From assembly GCA_019095985.1 (NCBI GenBank), contig CM032661.1, forward strand, positions 20,099,260 through 20,163,259: a DNA stretch of 64,000 nt, read 5' to 3'. The notes below the pieces were generated by a model. That model was not told the origin of the DNA. It ran no database searches and was given only the letters and a program-made list of their open reading frames with translations. This document shows, in pieces, positions 13,801-26,900 of the stretch; position 1 is the first letter of the stretch, and each line of letters opens with the position of its first letter. A program made the translations under genes and the position numbers. The DNA is from Streblospio benedicti. Taxonomy: Eukaryota; Annelida; Polychaeta; Spionida; Spionidae.

Positions 13801-14487
13801 TGAGTGCTCATGGATCACAGTCAGCGATACAAGACGACGAGAGTCAGCAGGAGGCATTTATCACACAGCAGGTTTGTTTTATTGAGTGTTATTGAACAAT
13901 CTTTACATTTTTCAATATCACCAATGTGATAGATGGGATCTAACTTATTCTTAAATTGTCATAGTGGTTCGTAATGGTGTCCTGAAGTATAACCTCATTG
14001 TTACAAAGATAGACACTAGAATTTCCATTTAGTGAATTCTTATCGTTATATATATTGTAGATTAATCTTCCAAGAAAAATGATTTTAGTAGATTATTCGA
14101 GATGTTTTTTTCTAGTCATATAGGTCAATATTATGCACCTATATATGCATTTTATACTGATTTTTGGTGACACTTTTTTCATAGGAGATGGATCCCACAA
14201 GAAATAATGAATCTGAAAAAGTTACTGAAGAGGATAATGAAGTAGTTCCAAACATTGACTGTCAAGGAAACGGTGATGATGCAAAGTCTGAAAATAACAG
14301 TGTTGAGGAGAACAGTGCTGTAGTACTGGATGAAAAAGTGAGCGATCAGCCAAAAGTGGAAGTTGTTGACAATACAGTGGAAGACAAAAATGAGTTAGAC
14401 AATGGTGAAAATAACAAAGATCAAAATAATACAGGAAATGATGTGTTAAAAGAAAATATTGAAGACTCATTAGCAAATGATGCATGA
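1804..14487 (+). CDS. Unrecognised multi-exon gene, long 3' form
   Basis: I do not recognise this protein. Exons with good splice sites and continuous phase are 1804-2072, 2480-2526, 2609-2699, 5466-5606, 5693-5844, 12822-12870, 13125-13148, 13782-13871 and 14185-14487 (stop). They give about 388 residues. The first visible exon follows a TTATTGCAG acceptor and starts in mid-codon, so the N-terminus probably lies further upstream; an in-frame ATG at 1761 is a weaker alternative start. The early part is basic and rich in Ser, Pro, Gln and Arg. Exons 4 and 5 are charged and probably helical (WNKSEQAKRF, EELERLKDLARVRKRG). The last exon is strongly acidic (Asp, Glu, Asn) with no clear domain. 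There is no signal peptide or membrane segment in the visible part. Candidate polyadenylation signal: AATAAA near 15751. The gene converges on EDC4. The exon structure is seen directly; the function is unknown. Confidence 0.7.
4921..5345 (-). repeat. SINE family S1, copy 1
   Basis: Read on the minus strand, the head carries an A-box-like TGGTGTAATGGTTA (complement of 5312-5325) and a B-box-like GTGAGTTCGCAG. The body ends near a shared CATTCTTCATGTCC word. A second copy lies at 60757-61175. Found in an intron of the first gene. Confidence 0.75.
5974..8281. mobile_element. 2.3-kb DNA transposon with 40-bp inverted ends
   Basis: The ends are inverted copies of about 40 bp starting CAGTGCCGACACTGATAACC. 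The subterminal zones on both sides repeat the word CGTAATG (5994, 6201, 6236 and 6260; complement near 8030 and 8262). It has no transposase frame, so it is non-autonomous. A Helitron is inserted inside it. Target duplication is unclear. It lies in the intron that precedes both alternative 3' ends of the first gene. Confidence 0.8.
6325..7427 (+). mobile_element. Non-autonomous Helitron nested in the TIR element
   Basis: The 5' end is TCTATATATATAAAGG after an A. The 3' end is CAGCTAG followed by T, preceded by a short imperfect hairpin around CCCGAGCAACGCCGGC. This is the classic Helitron pattern of TC start, hairpin, CTAG end and insertion between A and T, with no target duplication. The inside is G-rich with about three copies of a unit of roughly 300-340 bp marked by GCATTTAATCTGTTCCAGAT (near 6731, 7018 and 7366). 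No Rep/helicase frame is present. Confidence 0.8.
8587..9286 (+). CDS. Alternative terminal exon of the same gene, Cys-rich
   Basis: This open exon starts after the acceptor AATCAG and runs to a TAA at 9284-9286, with AATAAA near 9443. The exon ending at 5844 leaves two bases (TG). This exon supplies C and then reads GGA GGA AAA GAG, so the join is in frame and makes a Cys. Translation runs GGKEAKNGKFHRLLAVLGK and continues for about 233 residues. It has a Cys-rich stretch (CNDFKCNNGGDSCEMC, then FCTC) and a mixed helical C-terminal half with Trp and His residues. I recognise no family. The form ending here would have about 466 residues counted from position 1804. It could instead be an exon of a separate gene, but the phase match and nearby polyadenylation signal favour an alternative 3' end. 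No long repeat signature covers it. Confidence 0.55.
11425..11705 (+). repeat. Degenerate tandem repeat of about 75-85 bp, four units
   Basis: Each unit pairs a GGTGATTTT-like word with CTCGACTGGGACACTATCC or a close relative (near 11440, 11515, 11590 and 11665). The units are diverged, so the array is old. Confidence 0.6.
12056..12088 (+). repeat. (TGAAC)n pentanucleotide tract
   Basis: About six TGAAC units follow GGATTACAACGGAGT. Such a tract at the end of a unique-looking stretch may be the 3' tail of an old retroposon, but no coding remnant supports this. Confidence 0.6.
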
Positions 14488-14905
14488 TTTATTACACATA
14501 GATTTATTATACATATATCTAGTGAGATTACTCAACGGATAAAAGATTTTTTTAATGTGCATATACGTATATTAGTATTTTATATCTATTGTAAGGTGCC
14601 ATTAATAATTTTTTATTGTATTCTGATGAGGACAACAGTTGAAAACAGTTTTTACAAAAAAAAAATAGATATATTTAGTAATTATATGGTTTTAATTTTG
14701 GGATTTAGGCATATTTTATAAAGAAAGAACTCAAAATGATACATGGTTTCCAATATGCTATGAACCTTACTCAACAAATTTTAAGTAATTAATAAAATTA
14801 TGTACGAACATTTGATTTTGTAAAATGTGCAATTACTTTAGATTGTTTTTTAATCATCTTTTTTTTTTTATTGATACTAGTATGTTATGTTATATTAACA
14901 AGCCT

Positions 14906-15054
14906 AAATTGAGGATTAGGTACCACGATTAGAACAGCAGTATTTCAATTTGCCTGCATATGGCTGGTCACTCAAGTGATACATTAATGTGTATGCAAGT
15001 CAAAAAAAATGAACAAACTTTGCTGTTCTAATCATGGGACCTAATCCCCAATTT
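14906..15054. mobile_element. 149-bp foldback MITE
   Basis: Arms of about 34 bp (from AAATTGAGGATTAGGTACC on the left; the inverse ends AATTTT on the right) share AGAACAGCA and enclose about 80 bp. It lies in the 3' region of the first gene. Confidence 0.75.
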
Positions 15055-15059
15055 TGGAA

Positions 15060-17903
15060 TGAACAAAATTACTGACTGTCTTTCACTGAAAAAATGACAA
15101 TTTTCATTTAAATATTCGCTATTTTGTAACCCAATTAGAATAATAAAAAGTACAATATAGATCTGGCAAAAAAATAGCAAATCATTCCTATGATTTTTAT
15201 TTTGATATTCAATGCCATTTCAATATTATGCTAGTTCATGTTGTTGTTTGGAATGTATTTTAAAATGTATTTTGTAATGTATTTTTTAATGTATGAGTAA
15301 GTGTCTGCGTGAATCGATGATCATATTTATTAGAATTTAGTGGTAGGAACCTGTTGACGTTGTTTGGTATTATAAGCAATTTTGTAATTCAATACAGATT
15401 TTAAGCAATTTTTGATAATAAAAAAGGACATTTTTCTTGATTTCTAAACAGATATATTTATACGGGTAATAAGCAGATATTGTGTATGAATAGTTTGGTT
15501 TGGAGATTGCTGGAGGTTCTGATGAATTTCTTATTCCTTTACTCCTTTCAACTTCCACTGCAAGTTGATATTTTAGATATACTTCAGAAATGATGCTGAA
15601 ATGTTCCGAGTGCCTTTGTATATTGTGAAATGTCCACCAAATAGCAGGCAGTTCCAGATCAAATTTTCAATTTACGTTTTGTAAAAGGATTTTGATTATA
15701 AATTCTACATTTTGCTACTTTTTACAATGTAAACAAGTAAAATATTTTTCAATAAATGACAATGATTAAAAAAGCTTATTTTGTTCACGCAATGTTGTAT
15801 TTACTAGCTGTATGCCAATGTATTTGTTAATGCTACACGTACACGTGAACTAAACCATAACTTCTTATTCCTTTGGTACAACAGGTGCAAATTTATGGGG
15901 CAAGAAGTTTGGACACTCATTCTATTTGCTTGTGAAGCATTTCTTGAAGGTTTTGAACGAGGCACACTACGATACCAAGATAGTGTATATTTGTCAGTCT
16001 TGCTAAGAGGTCAATGATTTCATTTTAGAAGTTATTGTTGAAGTATACACATAGCAATTTTTTCGTAATGATTATCCTCTTTATCATGTAAGAAATTTGC
16101 GCTGTCTTAAGTGACAGCACCAGCTGAGTTCAGTGCACTGAGGTCAATGACACAAGTTTGTTTAGACCCTTGACGAAACGAAGGGATTATATTGTATTTG
16201 TCAGTTACTTTCAATTAGTACTAATATAACATATATAAAATAAGTCAGCACTAAAACTGTGTATGCCATTGTACAGTACTTATATATTTTACTTATATCA
16301 AAGAATACAATATCTATAATATCTTTGCTTATATCTTAAAAAAATATTGACGGGAGTTACTAACTGCACTTGTATAAAAATATAACATGTAGTGCGCAAG
16401 TTTCTTGATTCGATTAATGAATAAATGATTTAAAATCATGCATTAATATGTAATTGTATACTCTTTTGTTTGTAGTACTACTACACAATGTTCTCTCTAA
16501 ATCAACATACTTCATGTACAAAATTGATTCCATAATAGCATACAATAGGCGGGAAAGACCTGCATAGAAGATCAAGATCAGTGAACAACCTTCAACTTTT
16601 TTTATCGGTGTCTGTTCAGAGATAACTAAGAATGAGAACGTTGCGATATGATTTATTTTTGATAATAAAAACTAAGGAGACGCAAGTAGTGTGTATATTT
16701 GTAGACTCATGATGCGGTGGTAACAAATGATTAACGACGAATTGGTACAAAAAACAAACACTGATTAAAAATAAACTAATTTATTTTTCTTCGAAAGTAT
16801 AAAAATCTATTTACTAATGATCAAAATTTTCAGAAAAAATAGTACATTTCAGACCAACTTAGCAAAGCACCATTTGGCATAACAAAATTAAAATCATTCA
16901 CTTAATTATGCTCTTTATTCAATTGTTATTCAACTTCTATTAATCATAAATTATAGTATGTTTGTACAAGGACTAGCATAAGGAGTTCAACATTGGAAAT
17001 ATTTCAATGTAAAAACAATGATGCATTTCCCGTTTAGTTAGTTACAAATGTCTAACAACAAAGAATATTATCAGGAGTTTCAAACAGCTTTGATAACACA
17101 ATAAACAATTACCTATATATTGCAACATTATTCTACATTCAACACTGAGTACTATGGATTTATGCTGCATGGTTGTAATATGTTAGGTAGAAGCATTTCA
17201 AACCTAATTCAGGATGATTGAATCCATCACAAATGCAATCACCCATTCAACCGTAATATCTTCAAAACATGTCCAAAGAGAATCACATCTAAGGCTGTAC
17301 ATACATATATGTTAGAACTATCATTCAAAAAGGTTATAGAAACCAATTTTACACCGGATTTTTGAAGAATGTATTTTCAACTTTCACTTGACTTTAAACA
17401 TTGATCCTAAACATCTCCAACCAGTATTAATAAATAAGAGATTCTAACTTTCATTACAAAACATTCTCTCAAATAACAAACTTCTGGATACAATAAGCAT
17501 TGTGTGTTTCACACAGGATAGCAAAAAGATCCAAAGTGTCAGCTTACTGTTTATATTCTTTTAAAAACACTATATCTCCAGGAAGATATCAAATATCACA
17601 ATATGAAATGCAGCACATCAATATCCAGTCATTAAATACAGGCACCTTTCATTCATGCTATGTTAAGTAATATTCTTGAGTTTCTAGCAATGATGAATAT
17701 CAAATAATACACATACCTAATTACTTTTATGATTTTACTTCACTAATAAATGTTGTAAATGACTTAAAGAGTGTATTGTAAAAAAAAGTATCCTAACAAC
17801 AATAGCAGATGCCAATGCCTCATTAAATGCATGACCAGATAAGATTGGACCGGTGGTATAAAAAGATTAGCTGCATTTGGAAACCCAACACTACACTTGA
17901 CTG
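15060..17903. other. Convergent intergenic space and EDC4 3' UTR
   Basis: No gene is visible here. The plus-strand AATAAA near 15751 may end the first gene. A minus-strand AATAAA (complement near 16781) may end EDC4, which would give a 3' UTR of about 1.1 kb. The rest is plain AT-rich sequence. Confidence 0.4.
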
Positions 17904-20900
17904 TTACTTGAGCAGTGACTGCGAGGCCATTTGAAGCATGCGCAGCTGGCGCGACATTTTGTCTTGTGGATGCTGCTGCACATAGCCCATAAGGTTTTGA
18001 CACAGTTGGCCCAGCACCGCCGTCATGTGTTCCTTCGTGATGGGGTTTGACTGGTCTAGATTCATCAAAGCCTCTTCCAGATACCTGGAATATACATCGA
18101 AAAAGGTTGAACTGTGACCAATATTTTATAGTAAACTGGTTATCAATTTTACTTTTTTTTAATCTAAACATAACCAACAATGAGACCATCTGTGATGTCT
18201 AAAATTAAACAAACATGGTTGTAGATCATACAGGTTAATAAATATGGAACTGTGTGCCAGTGTTGTATACAGGGCACCTTTTGAATGTACATATTTCCCA
18301 TACGACATTTCAAATGTTACTTTGCTATGTACTTTCACTACTCTTATTATTACTCTTTCACGAATCTTGTATACTTTCTCTACTATTATTATATCATTAT
18401 TGACTACTATTAGCAGTTATCACATTATAGCTTGATGGTCCTGACATGTAGCATTACAATAATTCAAAACAGCTGCTGCATTCTGTGTGCTTACTTGTGT
18501 TTGAGCTCTGTCTGGTGGCCGAGCTCTGCTGACAGCTGCTGTATGAGTGAGAGCAGGACTGGCTGCTGTAGTGGGCACGGCTGCTGGTTGAACACTTGTG
18601 ATGGGTTCACTGTCTCACACACAAACATCACCAGGCTCAGGTCTGACGCAGACAGTGCCTACAAAGACCGCAGCATTCTTACTCTACAACTTATTCTGTG
18701 AATGTATGGAGAGTGGACAATGTTTGAAGGTGGGTGGTTTTGAATGGGAAGTAATTTTCCAAAATAAAAATGATGCACCACGCCGTAACCCTGTTACCCT
18801 GACCCGTGAAAATATTAAAAAATTCATTTTTGAGCTAATTAATTATTTTTTTCAACATCAATACCCCGGCATACCGTGATGACTGGTAGGCTGCTATGGT
18901 ATCAAATTTTGTTAACATTCATAGGTAAAATGCTGAAGTTTTGTCACAATAGAAACATCTTATTTAATCTTAATTTATTAAAACTCGATTTCCAACCTAG
19001 TACATTGTGACAAAACGAAAATGCACACCATCGTCATTCTTTTGGTGGTCTGTCTTTTAGCAACGATCGATATTCGGAAATATCACGGGAGAAACGGGGC
19101 ATTACGACATGCCGGAATTAGCATTTCACGGCACCCCAGGGCATCATACGGACCCCGGGTTATGGCGTGATGCGTCAAATTATTGATATTAAATTATTTC
19201 AAGCTCTTGATTTCTTTTGTTATGCCCGTAAGAGTCCACCCCAGTACCTTGACGTTGATTTATCAGAACTAAGTAATGTGCCCCTAGTTTTACTGGTTGT
19301 AAGCTTCATTTTTAGTTGTGAAGTGTTATGCCAAATGCTTAACATTCATATTAAAAATGCCATTGGCCATTGCAGTGTCTGATTTTGTAATTGTAGTATG
19401 GTAAATGACATTACATGCTCACATTAGTTACGTAACTACAGAGCCTAAAAATTTGCATCTTTTAATACTCAAATTTAACCATCATTTTAAATAAACATCA
19501 ATATACAATGCTAAGATTGTGTAACATGAAATTTCATACAATACCTATCTCAAACAGAAGTAGAACAATAACTCTGTGGCGCTGTTGAAACAATGTGTGT
19601 CCTCGTTTACTCACTTGCTGGAAGGCGGTGTTGAGCTGGCCCTGTCGTAGTAGTTGCAGCACGTTGGCCTGTTGCATCTGGGGGTCGGGGGTCACTGCTG
19701 CAGGCGTCGCGGCTGTAGAGCGCATAGCTTCGATTAGCTGGGTGCTCAGCGATGTCTGCTGATCCTTGAGTGCATTCTGCACCTCATCCGTGATGTGGTT
19801 CTTGAGTCGTGATACAATCGACTCCTCCATGCTGCAAACCAACATCATGGTGCTTTCATAACGCAGTCATAATCGGAATTTGCAAGTTACTTCCAAATAT
19901 ATTCAAAGCAATATGATTTTCAAAACATCCAGCATTACCGGTGAAAATCTCAAAAAGATCATACACATATTACTTTCTCATATTGTCCTTAGTAAAATTT
20001 AGTTGAAACAATGTCGCAAATAAGCTATCATGAACTACTTTCGAAACCAATAAAACTGAAGCAACACATCAATAATCACCAATTGTACTTTAATCGAAAA
20101 GCTCTACCAATACAATATCAAAATGAACCGTGGCTCACGTAGTGATGGCGAGGTTGATGTTGTGTTCGAGCGTGTCCTGCCGCCCGTCGGCGCTGGCCAC
20201 GTGAGCCTGCAGTGCTTCATGCAGCGTCGCCAGCTGTGCGGCCGTGGCGCTGTCGTGGTCCTGCTTGGCGCGCTGGAACGCGTTCACCATCGCTCGCAGC
20301 TCCATCACCACAGCATCGCGCCCTTCGTCATGGCGACGCCGCACTTGGTCCAGATGGCCGGACAGCTGCTGCGAGTCTGTGACCAGTTGCAAAGAGTTAT
20401 GGCTAATGCGAAAAGAGCACGGATTATTGTCAGTTATTGTTATCATATTACCTTGCAGCAAAGCAAGGAGTTCATTAACTTACTGTTATACTGGACATAA
20501 ATGAAAATCTGTACACTGATTCGTGATAAATTTCATGTGAGGTTACGGTTTACACCGTCTCATGACGTGCATCATGGACAAATTTTCCTTCTCACATCCC
20601 TGAGGTGATGGTAACATGCAGATATGTTTGTTGAAATAGGTTATTGGTAGGCTTTAGATTTAATCTCTTTTCAGTTTAGGGACTTCTCATTTCCTCGAAT
20701 ATGTAAGCCATTTCTTTTTACATAAAGGTTCATTCAAGTTCATACATAATTGAATTTGCAGGCTTTCAAATGAAAATCTCCAAATGTTGTTCCTCTAGCA
20801 GATCATGTTACTGGTGTAAAGCCCCACCAATTTTTAGCCACAGCTAGCTAACATTGATAACAATCATATTATTAGCTGGCAAAAATAGTCCTTTGAACAG

Positions 20901-23900
20901 ACATCCACAAATACATTCTTTCATAGCTTGCAAAATATTACTTACCAAAATCATGAGCTACAGGCAGAATAAATTTACATACATTAAGATTCAAGGACTG
21001 ACCATGTTGGCATTGCGCCTTTTAAAGTAGCACTTTCATCAATATACAAAATAGCGTTTGATCTCAAATCCGAAAGTCAGTGTGAGAAATTACTTGGTCA
21101 TTATTTAAAAGGATATGGTCCAAAAAGAAGAGATTATATACTGACATTCTTGAGTTCCCCGTTGGAAGGCAGTGTTGACCTGCTGGAACATGGCCTGCGT
21201 GGAAGAGTTGAACGATGGTATGAGGACGTCCCGGCAAGCCGCGTGGAGTGGACCTTGGATAGCGCTGCCAGCAGCATTCCCAATAGCCTCTATCGTGTTC
21301 TGTCAATAAATATTGGAAAATTTCATTCATTACACTAGAATACATGAATCAAGTTAAATGCATTAGAATTCACTAATTCAAAAATCTTGCTTTCTCTTCT
21401 TTGTTTTCCTACAACGTCTTTGTTCATAAAGGAAACCAAATAGAAAGCAAGATAAGGAAAATCTAGAAAAATATTCATGGTAAAAATGAAAGTTAATTTG
21501 CATATCAATATATGCATGAATGAATGTTGACTGACTTTTTTTTACAAATAGATGTTCATGTAGTCTTTTTGAAACATGTCTGTTCACTGACAATTTTTAT
21601 AAATTCTGAGCAATCTGTTATGACGTTTCTACATATTTTCAACACAATACCTACCTTTGATCTGACCATCTTGCCGATGTTGTCTTTAAGCAGATGGTCT
21701 GTAGTGGACAGCTTCTGTGATAGGTCTGTGTGTAATGAGGCCTTCAAAGGCTCCAGTGTTCCTTTCACAGCTGGAAAGCAAGTCGATATATGTAATATCA
21801 TGAGGGTATGAAACACATGAAAATTCATTCCTGGAACACATGGCTGGCAACTAACAAGTATCAAGCCCTTCTCAAACAACCAGATATAATGTTTGACATC
21901 TTCATTGGTCTTAGACAGCAGTCTCTGACCTCATAGGGCCAGTAACACTTGCGACCAGCCTGGTCCAGCTACAATACACCAAACATCAGTAAGCCATATT
22001 CTAGGTTGTCTTTTCTTAATTTCGTACAATGACAATAATTAGCTTTGCTCACTTGGTACAACAGAATTCCTGATCTCATCTTTAATCATCTTATCGAGTT
22101 TGCCAGAGAGTGTTTTTTCTAGTGTCTGTGACACCGCTGACACAAGTCGATCATGTTTCTGTTTTTCCTGGGATTCCCTTTGATGAAGCATCTGTGATAA
22201 ACGTTGGGCTGACAGAAATTAAGGAAATATTCGTACCACAAAAAATTAATAAACCAATAGGCCAGCATACACAAAAATGCATTATTTTCTGCAATAAAAT
22301 AAGTTCTAACCAAAAGTGAAGCCCCATTAGATACAAATTTTAAACTATCATTCTGAAACGTTTAATTATTAAAAACTGAATCAAGTTTTGAAAGAAACAG
22401 ACCTTTCCACTAAAATAGCTCTACAACCTTCTCAAAAGCAATAATTTATCTATGATTACGACATGCAGGTACTTTTCTCTATTCCTTCCTTTTGATGTAG
22501 ATGTCCATGAAAACAGACCACACAAGCATTCACTGAAGGCATACAGTATACTATACATTCTTTGGTGAAAGTCAAGGATACATTCGCTAAGCGAGTGCTT
22601 GCTGAGTGCGCCGGTCACGTGTGATGTGAGTGAGCCTTCCAGCCCATCGAGCCTCGCCTGTAGCTGCTCCATTGAGGTTCCACCAGTGGGCACAGCGGCC
22701 GGCGGTGCCTGCTGCTGGTGCGAGGCAGCCAGCTCTGAGCGCAGTTGCTCAATCTCCTTTTGCTGATTCTGCAGTAGACTCATCATTTGCTGCACTGACG
22801 TCTGCAGCTGGAATATGAATGCCCAATCAATATCATTGTTTAAACCAGGAATGATTTGTTTTTCATATTTCACTTTGTTGTACTATTAATTATTTTGCGA
22901 TGATTTCATAAAGTTATGTTTTGCAGATATCTCGTCAAACTATTAAGCCACACTTGCTTTCAAATTTTTCTAATTTGCAGTTGACAGCATAGTTTGAATA
23001 TCGAGTTGAGTGTCTATCTAAATTACTATCTTTCTAGTTTTAAAATACATGTGTACATCATAAGTATTCATGTTTGATATATGTATGTATACATATCAGC
23101 TGATACATATATTTCTTCAGTGTAGTGATGCATTTTATAAATACAATACAAATGGAAAAGACACTTTAATGACTTAAATGACTGAGCGTGAGCTTCTCCA
23201 CTAAAGAGTGATGTATAAGTGTAGCACCTTTTTAATGAAAACACAACAGCACTTGCCTCATGAATTGGTCGGAGATCAACAGGTTCTGCACGGAGAAAAC
23301 GCATGTGGTCCCCACTGCAATTATTCACCAGAGATACATAACGTAGCAAATCATTCGATTGTAAGACAAAGTCTATAATAATTTCATACTGAATAAAACA
23401 TATTTATCGACTATAACAATTTGGTAATATATGTATTAAAAACATCAAGTTACTATGCACAGCAAAGTAATAGGCTATATTAACCTGTTACGGACAGTTC
23501 TTTTGGGGTTGACATTGTCTTCTTCATCTTCTTCAATCACAACGTCCTCTTCCTGCTGTTGGTCTTCTTCCCCTTCCTGGACGAAAAATGTAAATGAAGA
23601 TTTGTTATTAAGTTTGGAGTTTTTCAAAAGCTGTGTCAGACAGACCCAATGTTAACATTTATAATTGTCTCGTAATGAAGTGACCATGCTTGTGATGAAA
23701 ACCACAACATAATACACAGCACTATATACAATAGATATGACGAATGTTGTTTTTCTGTAGGGTATGATAGTGGCAAATTATGAACCCAAACCTTCTTGAT
23801 AGGCTTGGCTGTAGGCGCTTGCGTTGTCCGGCTATATTTTCCAAGTGGTAGACGTAGATGTACATACCCCACTATCCTCGCCGTCATGCGTGTGCAGTCT

Positions 23901-26900
23901 TGCCTCATTTTCATTGTCATCATCTTCATCTTGAGTTTGCTCTAGCTCCTCTTCAGGAACCTCTGCACTGTCCGATGGTCCACTGTAAAAAGAAACATTT
24001 ACAAATTACAGCTCAATAAAAGATGTCCCAAATGCTTGCAGATTCCTCATTTAACCATCTACTGCTCTCCAAGTAACACTTCAAACCTAGTGAAATACTC
24101 ACACTTGCAAATGGAAGGCTGCTGCAGACTTGATGGCCGCATCAGCAAGTCTCTGTGCCTCATCTGTCACATCTTTCTCAGGCATCGGTCCTCTCACTGG
24201 CAACTTGTGGACACTTGGCCAGATGGTGCTATCATAATTTGTTTTTTCCGCTTTAACGTCTTTCACTTTGACATCAGAAGACGCTGCGTCCTCCTCCATT
24301 TCCTCCTCCTCTTCCTCTTCATCATCCTAGTTAAGTGCAATTTAGTAGATATACATTCTTTTTGTGAAATGAATGATTAGGGAGTAGAATCGTCCTTCAG
24401 AAGGACTTGGAAAAATTACATAACAGTTGACTGTTACAGTTCAGGACACATTACCCTGAAAGAAAAATAGTTCTTTTTTTGTGTGGCATTAATCTAGTAG
24501 TCGATAAGAATTATCCTTAACAAAAACAATTCAAATGTGTTGGTATATCAATCAGTAACTTAATATTTAAATAAAGCTTCGAAAGTTTCTTATATCAACA
24601 GTAAGAGACAAATATTTATAGATATCTATTGTAGCCTGTACTTACATTCTCGGCGAGACTTTTGTTGATATCTCATCAACTTCATCGGGCCAAATGAAAT
24701 CCCCAGTTAGTAAACCACCCCGACAACTACCATGGTTGTGGCAGTCATGTATTGTAACAGCAGAATCATCTACTTGTCTCTGTTATCACATGACTGCTGC
24801 CACCATAGTGGTCATGCGATCAACTGAGGATTTCATTTGGCCCGATGAAGTTGATGAGGTATTAATGAGTCTTGCTGACAATGTAAGTATAGGTTCCAAT
24901 AGGTATCTATAAATATTCTTTTCGTAATCATAAATAATGGAACCCAGGATGATATTAGTATACTAGTATGTGGACGGTTCAAAAAAATTGAGACCGGTTA
25001 ATCGGCGCTGCAAAACCGAACCGTAACCGGTTAATCGCAAATTATCACTCACCAAAGTATTTCATTTCATTTTCAGGAAATACATGCATGGTGCATGATC
25101 AAAGGATAACTTTACACGTAGTACTGCAAATATGTTACATGTGTGAGTAGATCTAGTCAAAAGGAATGTGTTACATGTGTATGGAGTAGATCTACTCTCA
25201 TGTTTAGAAACGTCGAGCGAAACGATATATTGATTAGTATCCTGTATCTAAAAAATTAGCGGTTTATGCGTTTTGTGTTTTATCGTTCACCGGCAAGGAG
25301 GAAAATTATTGAACGTGACATATCATATCAAGCAGAATTAATGAAATGTGTGGAATATATAGCTTGGTAATGAAAATAATCATCAAAATTAATAACCGGT
25401 TAGTCAATCTAAGAACTGGTTATGTATGGAAAATCGACCGTAGCCAGTTAACCGGTTGACCGTCCACATACAATAGTATACATTCTATGGTACTAAGAGA
25501 AATTTTAAATGCAAAACAGTTGACGAAGAAACAACACAAACACAACCATCCCTATCATGTGCGATGATATTGAAAGAAAGAACAACGATATTATTCCATT
25601 AAAAAGAGGGTACAAACAAACAAAAGTATAATCGAAAAAAAAAGAAAAAAAGTAAAAAATAGGTTCATTTATAAAAATACATATCATAAAATAATGAAAA
25701 AGAATTTTGAAATTTGTGCATGGTCCTCACCTGAGGCTCGTCCTCTTCCACATACTGGTCATCTTGACCTGGTTTTTTCGCACCTTCCAAAATTTCACTT
25801 ACCTAAATGTTATATAAATGAAGATTTAGGAATGTGCATATATGTTAATAAAAAAAAAACGGTCTAATACAAGACGAACGTAATTTCCAAACGAACTTTT
25901 TTAAACACTTTGCCATCAATATTGGGATAACTTTTCCTCACATATGAAAAACAAATTTGTGTACGAATTACACCAAGTCAGGATAGAATTTATCAGATTT
26001 TCCATGGGTCTGACTTGATGGAACATGTTAATAGTACAAAGATATGGAATAAAGCAACTCAGTTTCCCAAGTCAATAGATAACACTATATTATGAAATAT
26101 TTACAAGAAAGTGTGTGCCAACTGTCACTAAAACATTAAAAAAGAAAGAAAAAGTCAACAAAACCAAAACCATTAAAGAAGTGTTGAAAACAAAACAGTT
26201 AACATATTATTTTGGTTAACCATAAAAAGTTAAGATAATGACCAGCGTATTTCCCATGATAAAGCTCTCCTTTTATAGAGAAGAAAAGTAATTCATTTCA
26301 AATTATAAAGTTATAAAATTCCTCCAGGTTTCATAATGATTTTGACAAATATGTAAACAGTTCACTGACTGACTATTAATACTACATGTGTGAAGAATGG
26401 GAGCCAACTAATTTAGTGCTAAGGAACTTGTTCTGATAGTAGGTGCTTATGTAGCTATGTAAAACGTATAAACCATAAAGCCCATGCTCTTCACTTTATA
26501 TAAAAATATTCTATGAAACATGGGCTCTTAAATTCTATTCATCTAAATACACCTTACTTTTTGATGTATATAGGTGTCACTAATTGTAGGATAGAAACAT
26601 AATGTTCAAAAAAATCAAACAAATGATAATATAGTTGTGAAAAGAAAGCATGCATTGTAATTCTATGATGCCATTACCTCCAAACTCGTAGAACTAGAAC
26701 TCCCTGTACTCCGTAATGCAGTGCGCCGTTTTATTGTCCCTCCCTCACTGAAAATATCATCCATGGATTTTGCAACTTCTGCTGAATCTTGAGATGTTGA
26801 AGGTGGTTTAAAATCTTTCAACTTTGTTCCAGGGCTTGATGTCATGAAGTCCAACGAACCTGGTAACATAAGTGATAATAGATCAAATACAAAATATTCT

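Noticed and set aside
20123-20504. Plus-strand frames over 20.1-20.5 kb
   Set aside because: Antisense shadows of an EDC4 coding exon.
24640-24760. Extra EDC4 exon coding FIWPDEVDE
   Set aside because: Its end phase does not fit the next exon, and the flanking exons already join in phase. The palindrome explains it better.
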